A program made the position numbers and the translations under genes. Shown one piece after another: positions 10,826 through 20,153 of a stretch of DNA of 64,000 nucleotides (positions are counted from its first letter, which is position 1; each line of letters begins with the position of its first letter). The stretch is taken from contig CAJQUW010003570.1 in assembly GCA_907163375.1 (NCBI GenBank), positions 365,398 to 429,397 of the forward strand. The letters run 5' to 3'. Under the pieces are notes generated by a model. It was not told where the DNA came from. It did no database searches and worked only from the letters and a program-made list of their open reading frames with translations. Source of the DNA: Prostheceraeus crozeri. Taxonomy: Eukaryota; Platyhelminthes; Polycladida; Euryleptidae.

Positions 10826-10868
10826 TGGAAATAGTAGCACACTTAGTTTAACTTGCAATTCTTATAAC
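10826..10868. repeat. block shared with the palindrome arms
   Basis: About 43 bp around TTCATTTGGAAATAGTAG and CTTAGTTTAACTTGCAA resembles the block at about 8020-8065 and 8140-8180 (TTCATTTACAAATAGTAG, CTTAGTCTAACTTGCAA). It places this region in the same element as the palindrome. Confidence 0.65.
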
Positions 10869-10885
10869 ATTTCATATGGAGGATA

Positions 10886-11080
10886 ATGGTAGATGAAATA
10901 GTGTTAGATAAAATTAAGATAGCTTACACTTCTGATACAGGGATAGCAATCGACTGCGATCCATGTGTAAAGAGCTTGTTAGACTACGGAAGAGAGAAGT
11001 GTGTTATGTTGCGTGTGGCGCGTGAGTGTCCTCCCATTTCATTCCATTCATCAATTCGTCTCATTGATAGAGACAGGTAG
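10886..11080 (+). CDS. small unknown protein
   Basis: A 64-residue frame from ATG 10886 (MVDEIVLDKIKIAYTSD) with a CDPCVKSLLDYGREKC segment holding three cysteines, ending in a basic-acidic RLIDRDR tail. There is no recognisable domain and no close poly(A) signal. It follows the 10523 gene on the same strand after about 150 bp containing the palindrome-like block. It could be a genuine small gene of the element or a chance frame. Confidence 0.3.
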   Translation: MVDEIVLDKIKIAYTSDTGIAIDCDPCVKSLLDYGREKCVMLRVARECPPISFHSSIRLIDRDR

Positions 11081-11481
11081 AACTCATGGTTCTCATAACG
11101 TATGCAATGGAAAGTTTTAGGCAACCTTCGACAGTTGGCTAAATGTCGCCCTGGCGCGAATGCATACTACGTTGAGACAGAGGCAATCACTTGCAAACAT
11201 GACGCAGAGAGGTTTAACAAGATTGACCATTGCCGAATGTCCCTTGCGGTATACATAGCTACGGGTTTCACCGCCGCCCTTTACAGGAACGCCCGTCGAA
11301 AGGAAGTATTACACCGAACTTCATTTGCAACGTTCAAGTTGACTGATAGCAGATTCAACTTAATGATAGTATTCGCCAGTCCGAAGACTGCCCAGGGCAA
11401 ACCGCGTGGAGGTTCTATCATGTCTTGCCCCATGGTGGCCCTTAAGAGAGCCGGTGGTTCGTTCTCGGGAGTAACGTCATC

Positions 11482-11748
11482 TTACAGCCTACCGATTCTG
11501 CTGAGAGAGTCTTTGACTCTCTCCTTGGTAGCAGTGTCGACTTCCACACTAACTGGTACATGGCTAAAAAGTGGAATGTAGCGCCATTCCGTTGGATTGA
11601 CAGCAGTTGCTGTCATCGGATTGCCAATCCGAGCAAGATTATTAAAAACTCTGTCTTGCTCCTCTAGCCTGACAAACTCCTCAAATAAATTTCGCGGCCT
11701 TAACTGCGGTCCGCGAGGAGAGCTGACTTGACTGTTCGGCGTCTGCAT
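11482..11748 (-). CDS. unknown protein behind a TATA box
   Basis: An 88-residue frame from ATG 11748 (MQTPNSQVSSPRG...) has a Pro/Ser/Arg-rich N-terminus, a charged helix (LFEEFVRLEEQDRVFNNL), a central TEWRYIPLFSHVPVSVEVD segment and a basic C-terminus (KERVKDSLSRIGRL). It was preferred over the opposite-strand frame 11102-11581 because a good TATA box (GGGTATATAA) lies about 35-40 bp upstream of the ATG, the composition is protein-like, and the competing frame contains a duplicated repeat. No family recognised. It would be a small GC-richer gene of the same element as its left neighbours. Confidence 0.4.
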   Translation of the reverse strand: MQTPNSQVSSPRGPQLRPRNLFEEFVRLEEQDRVFNNLARIGNPMTATAVNPTEWRYIPLFSHVPVSVEVDTATKERVKDSLSRIGRL

Positions 11749-11781
11749 GATTGAAATGAAATGAAATGAGAGGCAGTGGTT

Positions 11782-11788
11782 TATATAC
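11782..11788 (-). promoter_or_regulatory. TATA box for the 11748 frame
   Basis: On the minus strand GGGTATATAA lies about 35-40 bp before ATG 11748, leaving a very short leader that contains a TTTCATTTCATTTCA run. The spacing fits a metazoan core promoter with a 5' untranslated region of about ten bases. Confidence 0.4.
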
Positions 11789-12117
11789 CCCTCTAACGCG
11801 ACGCAACGTTCAAGTTGACTGATAGCAGATTCAACTTAATGATAGTATTCGCCAGTCTAAAGACTGCCCAGGGTAAACCGCGTGGAGGCTCTATCATGTC
11901 TTGTCCCATAGTGGACGATTATACGGTAGTGTGTTAGTAGATTTCAATCACTGAAAAAGGAAGATGAGAATCATTTCATTTGTCTCATCAACGTTTATCA
12001 TGGGAGCAATCATTGAAGGGGCATCTAATGAATTACATTTCACTCTACTCCATATCATAAAGACTAACCTTTGTCGAATGGCTGAAGTACTCTGACCTGG
12101 CGAGAGAAAGCGTCACG

Positions 12118-12290
12118 TTGAGTATGAAGTCGAATGCCCAACATGAGCAACGGCTCAGAGGTTTCGGTCTAACAAACGACGAACAACCCGTGCAACACAA
12201 TCCCTCTACGGCAGTACCCGCCGTCCCGAAGGAACGCTCGAGCAAAGGAGGTATTACAGCGATGATGTGCTTTATGAGCAGAAGTGAATC
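12118..12290. repeat. diverged unit of a GCCGTCCCGAAGGAAC repeat family
   Basis: Shares AATGCCCAACATGAG, CGGTCT, ACCCGCCGTCCCGAAGGAAC and GGTATTACAGC, in the same order and spacing, with the two units of the 371-bp duplication at 12677-13378. A weaker relative is at about 11225-11330 (CACCGCCGCCC, GAAGTATTACA). Four units are spread over 2.1 kb. Function unknown. Confidence 0.65.
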
Positions 12291-12676
12291 TCTTGATAGC
12301 AAGAGACTATTCAACTAGATAGCAAGTCAAAACAACCTGATAGCAGGACAAATGTATAGTCAGTAATTTACACTTAGTGAGGAATGATAGATTTGAGTGT
12401 AGTGAGTGGCACTCGATCCCGTCGACAGCCCGAAGGCCTTGTACTGATCACTAGGGAAGTGAGAGATCTTCCCCGATACCCGCTATTTACAGCTTAAGAC
12501 ATCATTGTCACTGCCCCGAAGTGGTAACAGCAACGCCGAGTCAAAGGTAGTGAACAGTAGCTGGGATCTAACCCCTCAAAGCTGCCTTAGTCTTAGTTAA
12601 ATTTGAAGTCTGATAGCAGATTTGAACTCAGCATACTTGAAAACCTTGAGGAAACATCCCAAGTTATTGCTTTGAT

Positions 12677-13378
12677 CAGCTTGATAGCAAGCCGTAGAGT
12701 GCTTGATTCACCAGCGTTTTGCAATGGAGATGTTTAGAGGCCACCCATGACAAGATAGCTAAGACTCAACCGATTGGCGTTCAAAGTGCTACGTTGAGAG
12801 CTGTGTCAAATGCCCAACATGAGACATGAGTTGTCCCAGCGGTTACGGTCTCAAATATGACACATTCCCTTGCCACACTTATCACTACGGCATCGTCCGC
12901 CGTCCCGAAGGAACACCCTGTCAGTGGAATATTACAGCAAAACTCTCCGTGTCTTGCTCGCTTTCAGTGAAAAGCCGCTTATAGCATGAGAAGACTGGCT
13001 CAGACATGAAAACCTGTAGAGTTGGTAAGAGGTGGACAGACTTTTAGCAGCTTGATAGCAAGCCGTAGAGAGCTTGATTCACCAGCGTTTTGCAATGGAG
13101 ATGTTTAGAGGCCACCCATGACAAGATAGCTAAGACTCAACCGATTGGCGTTCAAAGTGCTACGTTGAGAGCTGTGTCAAATGCCCAACATGAGACATGA
13201 GTTGTCCCAGCGGTTACGGTCTCAAATATGACACATTCCCTTGCCACACTTATCACTACGGCATCGTCCGCCGTCCCGAAGGAACACCCTGTCAGTGGAA
13301 TATTACAGCAAAACTCTCCGTGTCTTGCTCGCTTTCAGTGAAAAGCCGCTTATAGCATGAGAAGACTGGCTCAGACAT
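12677..13378. repeat. 371-bp-period tandem duplication
   Basis: 12677-13007 is repeated almost perfectly at 13048-13378 (period 371, with 40 bp between the shared parts). Each copy starts CAGCTTGATAGCAAGCCG and ends GACTGGCTCAGACAT. Near identity suggests a recent duplication. No convincing reading frame crosses it. Confidence 0.9.
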
Positions 13379-13864
13379 CATTAAAAATGCTTTCATTGAC
13401 TTCAGCAGGGTCGAAAACCCCAGAAAATCTCCAAAACTAGTGAATTTAAATTTTTTTACTTTTTAGCACTACTCATGAAATTTTATAAATAGTTTATCAC
13501 TTAGGGCAGGTCAATAGCGACCGAACCTTTTTTGAATCAAGTCAAACGGACTTGTAGAAGCAAAGTTACAAGCCTTTAAAGTTTTGGAGTCTTTTATGGC
13601 CTGGAGACGAAGGCCATCTCCTGGCGAACCTCTAAGTCTGACGCCTTAGCTGATATCAGCAATGAAATTTTCTAAGTCGGTTTCTTACAGAAACTTGGGA
13701 TTTGGAATGTCCGAAGCTATCATCGGAGCTCAGAGAGACGACCTACCTCTGACAATCGCTCTCGTCTGAATGACAAGTCTCTGTCGGTTCCCAGCTTATA
13801 TAGTGTGTGGCGATCAGCTGATGACGTAATACCCATCATCCAAACACTAAAAACCCGTCTATCT
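13379..13864. other. unassigned spacer with one promoter-like site
   Basis: No gene or repeat recognised. It contains a small GTTTCT/AGAAAC stem-loop near 13680-13695 and the minus-strand promoter-like cluster at 13795-13829. Confidence 0.5.
13795..13829 (-). promoter_or_regulatory. CRE-E-box-TATA cluster, minus strand
   Basis: Reading the minus strand: TTACGTCA (13829-13822, CRE/ATF-like), CAGCTG E-box (13820-13815), then TATATAAG (13802-13795). This is the layout of a strong short metazoan or retroelement promoter, with a start site expected near 13770. No convincing coding sequence follows at once, so the driven transcript is unknown. Confidence 0.4.
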
Positions 13865-15330
13865 CCGGTTCTAGTGCTCCGATTGAGCTGGAAATACACC
13901 ATTTCCATGTAGAATTTGACGCTGAATCCGAATCTGGCCTCCGTTTTCCCATCCGATGCTTCGTTTTGGCTCTACAGTAGGCAGCCATCGCAAAAATTCT
14001 AACTCGTTTTTTCGAAAAATGTTGAAAATTTTTCTCTCCGATTGACTTCAAAATCTCCGATTGACTTGAAACTCACCATACAGATAGAGAATTTCACGCT
14101 GATTCCAAATCTGAAATCCGTTTTCCGATCCGATGCTTCGTTTTGAAGCTACAGCCCAAAACGTCCCAAATTCTAACTCTGTCGTTTTTCGCCAATGTCC
14201 CAAAATCTTAAATGGCGTCTCACATCTAAACGAAGACAGATAGGAACAAGCCGATTCTTTCACTGAATTTGTCTCACTCTTAGCTTTCAAACGAGCTATG
14301 GCACGACTAAATCCGTCCACTGGAAGCCAAAATCGAAGCGAGCTGTCCAGAGGGGGGGGACGTCAGCGAAAATTTTTTCTCTCCGATTGACTTGAAACTC
14401 ACCATACAGATAGAGAATTTCACGCTGATTCCAAACCTGAAATCCGTTTTCCAATCCGATGCTTCGTTTTGAAGCTACAGCCCAAAACGTCCCAAATTCT
14501 AACTCTGTCGTTTTTCGCCAATCTCCCAAAATCTTAAATGGCGTCTCACATCTAAACGAAGACAGATAGGAACAAGCCGATTCTTTCAGTGAATTTGTCT
14601 CACTCTTAGCTTTCAAACGAGCTATGGCACGACTAAATCCGTCCACTGGAAGCCAAAATCGAAGCGAGCTCTCCCGAGGGGGGGGGGAGTCAGCGAAAAT
14701 TTTTCTCACCGATTGACTTGAAACTCACCATACAGATAGAGAATTTCACGCTGATTCCAAATCTGAAATCCGTTTTCCAATCCGATGCTTCGTTTTGAAG
14801 CTACAGCCCAAAACGTCCCAAATTCTAACTCTGTCGTTTTTCGCCAATGTCCCAAAATCTTAAATGGCGTCTCACATCTAAACGAAGACAGATAGGAACA
14901 AGCCGATTCTTTCAGTGAATTTGTCTCACTCTTAGCTTTCAAACGAGCTATGGCACGACTAAATCCGTCCACTGGAAGCCAAAATCGAAGCGAGCTCTCC
15001 CGAGGGGGGGGGGAGGGAGTCAGCGAAAATTTTTTCTCTCCGATGGCGTTCAAATTCACCATACCGATGCAGAATTTCACGCTGAATCTTAATCTGGCCT
15101 CCGTTTTCTCATCCGATGCTTCGTTTGGGCGCTACAGACCAAAACGTCCCAAATTTTAACTCTGCCAAAATTTTGAAGAAACATTTTTTCTCGCCGATTG
15201 ACTTCAAATTCACCATACCGATGCGGAATTTTACGCTGATTACGAATCTAAAGTCCGTTTCACCATTCCACCACGCCAACCTAGACGGTCGCCCACGTCA
15301 ACCTAGACGGTCGCCCACGTCAACCTAGGC
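13865..15330. repeat. 326-331-bp satellite-like tandem array
   Basis: Three nearly complete units start at about 14055, 14381 and 14707 and a fourth, diverged and shorter, at about 15037; partial units lie at 13865-14054 and 15187-15270. Each has TTGACTTGAAACTCACCATA near its start and CCGATGCTTCGTTTTGAAGC in the middle, and ends in a run of G. The minus strand stays open over much of each unit, but 326 is not a multiple of three, so the reading changes phase from unit to unit. Confidence 0.9.
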
Positions 15331-15348
15331 GGTCGGCCACGTCAACCC
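15271..15348. repeat. 22-bp minisatellite
   Basis: Nearly four copies of CCACGTCAACCTAGACGGTC-type units (22 bp) lie at the end of the 326-bp array. They contrast in base composition with the AT-rich surroundings. Confidence 0.85.
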
Positions 15349-15376
15349 ATACGAGACCAACACATCCGAGTCTCAC

Positions 15377-15530
15377 ACTCTGTCGTTTTCGAGGGGGGGA
15401 GGGGAGGGGGAGGGGGGGGAGTCAGCGAACATGTTGTGAACGTGAACCAACCTGGCCGGCACACCACGACAGACCACAACCTCTATCGTTCCAGAGGGGG
15501 GGAGGGGGAGGGGAGGGGGAGGGGAGGGGG
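15377..15530 (+). repeat. G-run tracts with G-quadruplex potential
   Basis: Two purine tracts, about 15377-15420 and 15493-15530, consist of runs of four to eight G separated by A. A similar shorter G run ends each unit of the 326-bp array. Four or more adjacent G runs meet the usual pattern for G-quadruplex formation. Confidence 0.7.
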
Positions 15531-15544
15531 GCGCGCTGTGTTTA

Positions 15545-16720
15545 TTATGGACCTTTTTTTACTACTGATGGTTCGCAGTAGCGACAGCCTTGACGGTAGA
15601 GTTGACCGGTTTGGAGCGGCAGACTTTGGCTATGTGTCCTATTTTGCGACATGAATGGCATTCGGCTTTCTTGAATTTACAATCAGAACGTAAATGATTG
15701 CCACCGCAGGAATCGCATCTGCCGGATATGCGGGGTTGTTGACCTTTTGCCTATGATTGGAAGCATGTTGATTAGCTGTTGAAGGAGACTGGTAGGATGG
15801 CTTATGTGGCTTGAAACCCTTGTTTATATTTGGCGGTTTGTGGTAATGTCGATTTGCAACCAAAACATCCGAGCTGGCTTGTGGCATCGCCTGGTTGACT
15901 GCGTCACAGTCCTCCAAGATAGCTTTCGCTAGCTTAAAATCCAACTTGGCTTCTTTCAAGAGTTTTTGCTTTAACTACGGATCCCGGATACCGGCTACGA
16001 GTCGATCCCCCATTTCTTTCTTCTGGTCCCTAATGTTCCTTAGGTTCCTTAAGTCCCTAGGTCCCTGAAGTTTATTAGCCCTTAAGGTCCTTAGCAAGTG
16101 CTCTGTGCAACTCAGGTTAGTAGGAGACCTATGACTTACAGCTGAACCTTACGAGTATAGCCCTACAGCCTTAAGCTCGTTAATAAGGGCCTTAAGAGTG
16201 CTGTCTAGAGTAAAGAACCTAAACCTCGCTACACCTATGTGTTTTTGAATGAAAGTATGTGCGGGGTCAGAGGGACTCAGGATGGTGGCTGAGTGAACAA
16301 GTTAACAACTAGCCGTATACTGAAGGAGAATGAAAAAAGAGAGATAGCGGGTTTGGTCGGAAAGTAAGAGTGCGTGTTTAGCTTTAGTTTGTTGAAGGCT
16401 CGTAGATACGCGACACCAGTATTAGGGTCGCACCATTAACCAGTAGCAGCAGTAGGATGCAGTAGAGCGACAGTAGAAGAAGTCGCAGTAGCCAGGAACC
16501 GATCCTGCTCATGACGCCAATTGTAGTAGTCCGTTTTTTAATCCAATCAAAACAACTAGGTATTCCAATTGATGATTTATTGAATGAAGTAGTGGTGTAT
16601 ATAGCAAAATGTGAGGTCTCATTATAGTCAACTCTAAAGCGCTCACTTTAGGTTATTTAAAGCACAAAATTCAATTACCAATATTTTGCGGCAGAAACAC
16701 TTTATTGTAGATAATATAGT
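15545..16720 (-). mobile_element. Gypsy/Ty3-type LTR retroelement fossil (LTR, primer-binding site, gag part)
   Basis: On the minus strand an LTR end lies at about 16522 and is followed by a primer-binding site (TGGCGTCATGAGCAGGATC, ending near 16502). Gag-like sequence follows, with a helical ALKQ-type region at about 15700-16000 and a CCHC zinc-knuckle region at about 15620-15720. The LTR contains TATATA and AATAAA motifs as expected; its outer end, near 16720, is uncertain. The element is broken and incomplete: no protease, polymerase, integrase or second LTR is present, and it ends against G-rich repeats. The primer-binding site matches the one in the Gypsy fossil at 19822-22647. Confidence 0.7.
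16021..16120. repeat. short degenerate TTCCTTAGGTCCCT repeats
   Basis: About 100 bp of imperfect CCCTAA/CCTTAAG-type 12-15-bp repeats lies in the leader region of the Gypsy fossil. Confidence 0.55.
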
Positions 16721-17150
16721 CATACACAAATAATTAGTGGTAATCCTTGATAACCACGGCGCAGCTGATTTCTTGCGTGAAGTTCGAATTTAGCTTCGAT
16801 TTGAAACGTGGATGAATTGGTAAGCGCCTGTTACAATTTTCCAGTTCTGTCAATAGCAGAAAAATCACAATGTAAAAATTCTGAGGCGTGTTCACTAAAA
16901 CGGCCAAGTGATGACCGCTTTAGTCTACAAACTTGAATAAGATGCTTCGTGACAATGTAGACACTTGTTTTGACGCTGATCGGTAAACTTTGGTATTGTT
17001 TTTCAAAGGTTTTAATGAAAGCGTCAAGATCAGGACTCAAAGTCTGGCCAATATATAAGCGATGCAAACATTATTAAAGTCCTTCAAAAGTTGCTTATCA
17101 GGAACCAGTTCAATACAGCATCTCGACTCACACATCACTTGAAGGCACTA

Positions 17151-17610
17151 GGTGACATGCCACGCTCAATCACGCGTGATTCACGCGTGAACCACGCGTA
17201 ATTACACATGACCCCAAACATCCGCGGCTATGCGGGATATTGCTTCAATATCTGTAATATAAGTTAGTATAGTTGGCAGTCCTGTTATATAGACTTTGCG
17301 TCTCATGTGTCATGTATCAGAGGCTAAACAATGTGATAGGACCTCAATGTCATGCTCAGGGAGACAGAACATGCTTAGCGGTTCATCCGTGGTTCAAGCG
17401 GCAGCGCAGACAACCGCAGACGACGAGTGAACCATAAACACTCACCCGCGCGTATTCACAAACATTTCCCATGTTTTAACAGCATCAGATCAAGTGATTT
17501 CTGACTCTTAGTGCAACGGGTATGTACGCGGGTTGAAGAATAGAATGTCCTTAACCACGGATGTTTGGGATGCTCCGTAATTACGCGTGAATCACGCGTG
17601 GCATGTCACC
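17151..17610 (+). mobile_element. TA-flanked MITE, GGTGACATGCC family, copy 1
   Basis: Terminal inverted repeats GGTGACATGCCACGC... and ...GCGTGGCATGTCACC are flanked by TA on both sides (17149-17150, 17611-17612). The subterminal parts carry clustered ACGCGT motifs (TCACGCGTGA). There is no coding capacity. TA target duplication suggests a Tc1/mariner-type source. Related copies are at 29433-29835 and 30680-31044 (inverted). Confidence 0.85.
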
Positions 17611-17612
17611 TA

Positions 17613-18626
17613 CACTGTAAATCGCTGGATACGAAAATTACATACAAACATATGCCATAATCACATACAATTTGAGACTAACATCTGATACGAGATTCTC
17701 GTATGCTTACAGAGATCTGGTATGTTTTTCATACGACATCTCACTTACTTCAGTATGTGATTGGTATGTAGCGATACGAACTATTATATCTGTGATTGGC
17801 TGTTTTACACTGAAATACGAGTTGTTGGTATGTTTTATATACGAGACCCGATGCAAATTGGTCCTCATTCGTATGTGTTTCGTATGAGCTGCTTTAAGTC
17901 ACATAGCAAAAATATTTGTGTATTTTATACTACTGTCAAATAACTTTCTTCAGTAATACCAGTCGTGAATATTTTTTGTTTGATAGAGTGATATGTAACT
18001 AGAATAGAATTTTTGTGAATTTTATGCTCCACGAGTCTGTCGTCGTTGCTACTTGTCTAGCAACATTAACAGGACGTTTAGTTAGCTCCACTTCATGAAC
18101 GAAGTTGATTAACATCAATTCATTCAAGCGATATTTTTCGTGCAACCATGTTGACTTATATATCTCAAACATAACACTATTTTGCGTTCATGAATTACAA
18201 TGCGTTTTTATTTCATATTGATAATATAGTCTACTTAATTTCAAAATTACATAATGCATAATTGTTGATGGTTGAATACTTATTGATTATTTATGAAATG
18301 CCTTCGACTTAGGCCTGCATGTATTATAATCGAATTCAGTATTGAAAGTATGACTCTTGAATGTCATTATCTCACTACTTACAGAACGAACAGTAGTAAC
18401 ATTAGTGTGATCTTAATTGACAAAAGGCCTTAAATCAAGATACTTTGGACATGATTTATGCTTTCTTTTAACATTGTACTGGTATGGCTTCAGTATGTAA
18501 AGCATACCGCATTTGAAATAACATACGAAAAGCATACAAATATATACCAAGAGAATACAGAAATATACCAAAAGATATTTTGGTATGCATCCTTCGCATG
18601 TGACTGGTATTGAGCGATTTACAGTG
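17613..18626 (+). mobile_element. TA-flanked nonautonomous element, CACTGTAAATCGCT ends
   Basis: Ends CACTGTAAATCGCT (17613) and AGCGATTTACAGTG (to 18626) are inverted repeats flanked by TA. The left TA is the same dinucleotide as the right TA of the neighbouring MITE. Both ends carry multiple ATAC/GTATG motifs. No transposase frame is seen; the short frames inside look like chance. Confidence 0.78.
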
Positions 18627-19821
18627 TAGTGGGATATTTGTTTTCGTCAATAGCGGTCGACAAATGTTGCCGTTGAATTGACCTGAGTGCATTTTTGGAC
18701 GAGTGATTCCATAAGCTCTTTACCCACTGATTATACACAGGTTAGCACTCTGTGGTGATAGCTTTTCCATGTGATTGAATATTTTATTAACCACACGAAG
18801 CTCTGTGGCTCTCTATTTTATTAACAAGTGAAGCTCTGGAGGTGGAATAAGACTGATCAACATGTCCTTATCATTTCCCTACTTAACGGCGGATTGGTTA
18901 AGTCCTTGCACTTCCAAATTCATAATAGCGATTTGCTTCTTCATTGACAGATCTAATGGTTCGAAGAGCATAGCTGCCAGCCGAGCTGCTCCCAAATTCC
19001 TTTTTGGGGCATGTCCAATACACACAGGTATATGAACTTCCATGGGCCTGGATGCCTGCAACGATATTTTCAAACTTTAGGTCCATTACGTAGGTGTGAT
19101 TGAAATTCAAAGAGGTATAGTTAGCCAATCTCGTTGAATTTCGATCACACCTACGCAATGGACCTAAAGTTTGCTGGCTAGTTGTAGCAAATGATAATAT
19201 TGACCGGACATTTGCGCATATGTTTCCTTGATATCTTCTGGAGCAATCGCCAGTATGAGAATACGCCTTACACTGGTATGTAAGCTTATTGAAAATATGT
19301 TAAATGCTTGAAAAGTGCAAAAGGATCTTGAGATAAATATTGAATGTTTATATTTCAAGTTCTAATAAGAATTTGTTATTATTTGAAGTTGAGGGCTTAT
19401 TTTAACCATATTGACAAAATTTCCTCTCATTTCAAATAGAGCATTTGTAAATTCCATTGATGAACATTTTCTGGTAATTTAGGGTATTGGTCGACCTATT
19501 TGATGAACAAAATTATTGGAATCTCAGTTTCAAATTTTCAGCGTCGAAGACAGTGCTTGCGTGGAATTGCCAAGGAATTCACTAGAAAATTGAAGGGATG
19601 GGTAGCAGACCGGATCTCAGAGCGCAGTGCTCGAAAGGAAGGAGCTTGGGAGACATTACCAGCAGGAAATATTGCTGCACAAGATTGATGGATTCGATCG
19701 CGGTGTTGCAACGCGTGTGATGCGGATATACTTGCCGAGCCAATCACTCATCCTTTTTCCCTACTGCATGGTCTCAACGACAACTATCCCTAGTCAATGG
19801 CAAACATGTGACATTACATAC
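18627..19821. other. unassigned spacer
   Basis: No gene recognised. It contains the hairpin at 19072-19171 and a weak + strand frame (19500-19688) that I cannot support as coding. Confidence 0.5.
19072..19171. repeat. 39-bp inverted repeat with about 21-bp loop
   Basis: AAACTTTAGGTCCATTACGT... at 19072-19110 pairs with the inverse ...GCAATGGACCTAAAGTTT at 19132-19171 with few mismatches. It could be a tiny fold-back element or the remnant of terminal inverted repeats. Confidence 0.8.
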
Positions 19822-20120
19822 TGTGGTATTAGTAGAACTCGTCATTGTAACGTATTGCACCAAGTATATTTACCAAATTGCAATATACAAGCAGGGACAA
19901 ATCTATAGACAACAACAGTCCAATTGCTAATCAACCACTATCTCGATGACACTAAATCATGCTATAATGAAGTCATGGTAATAGAATTATACTTGAATGA
20001 TATGTAACGTAGTTATCTAACAGTACAGTGATGATCTATGATTCCCTTATACAACATATAACTTGTAACGTAGCTATCTTACAATGCACACTGTACCATT
20101 GATAAATCCATTATACAACA
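19822..20120 (-). repeat. LTR distal to the primer-binding site (3' LTR)
   Basis: 299 bp, starting TGTTGTATAATGG and ending TACTAATACCACA on the minus strand (TG...CA). It is next to a run of G on its inner side, the expected polypurine tract. About 3% divergence from the partner LTR. Confidence 0.9.
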
Positions 20121-20153
20121 TTACCCCCCTAAAAAACAAAAGAAAACAACAAG

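Larger units (their letters stand above)
11327..11914 (+). repeat. 112-bp direct duplication
   Basis: 11327-11438 and 11803-11914 are near-identical direct copies, 476 bp apart, starting GCAACGTTCAAGTTGACTG and ending in CCATGGTGG / CCATAGTGG. The first copy lies within a long + strand frame (11102-11581) and the second in a non-coding stretch. That frame is therefore probably a chance product of repeat sequence. Confidence 0.85.

Noticed and set aside
11102-11581. 159-codon + strand frame
   Set aside because: It includes a 112-bp duplicated repeat and part of the GC-rich repeat family, and overlaps the better-supported minus-strand frame with a TATA box.
14048-15080. Long minus-strand frames in the 326-bp array (RAIARLKAKSETNS-type repeats)
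   Set aside because: The unit length is not a multiple of three, so the frames shift from unit to unit. They are by-products of a satellite rather than a repeat protein.
19500-19688. Basic 62-codon frame
   Set aside because: No domain, no splice or promoter context, and an equally long opposite-strand frame overlaps it.
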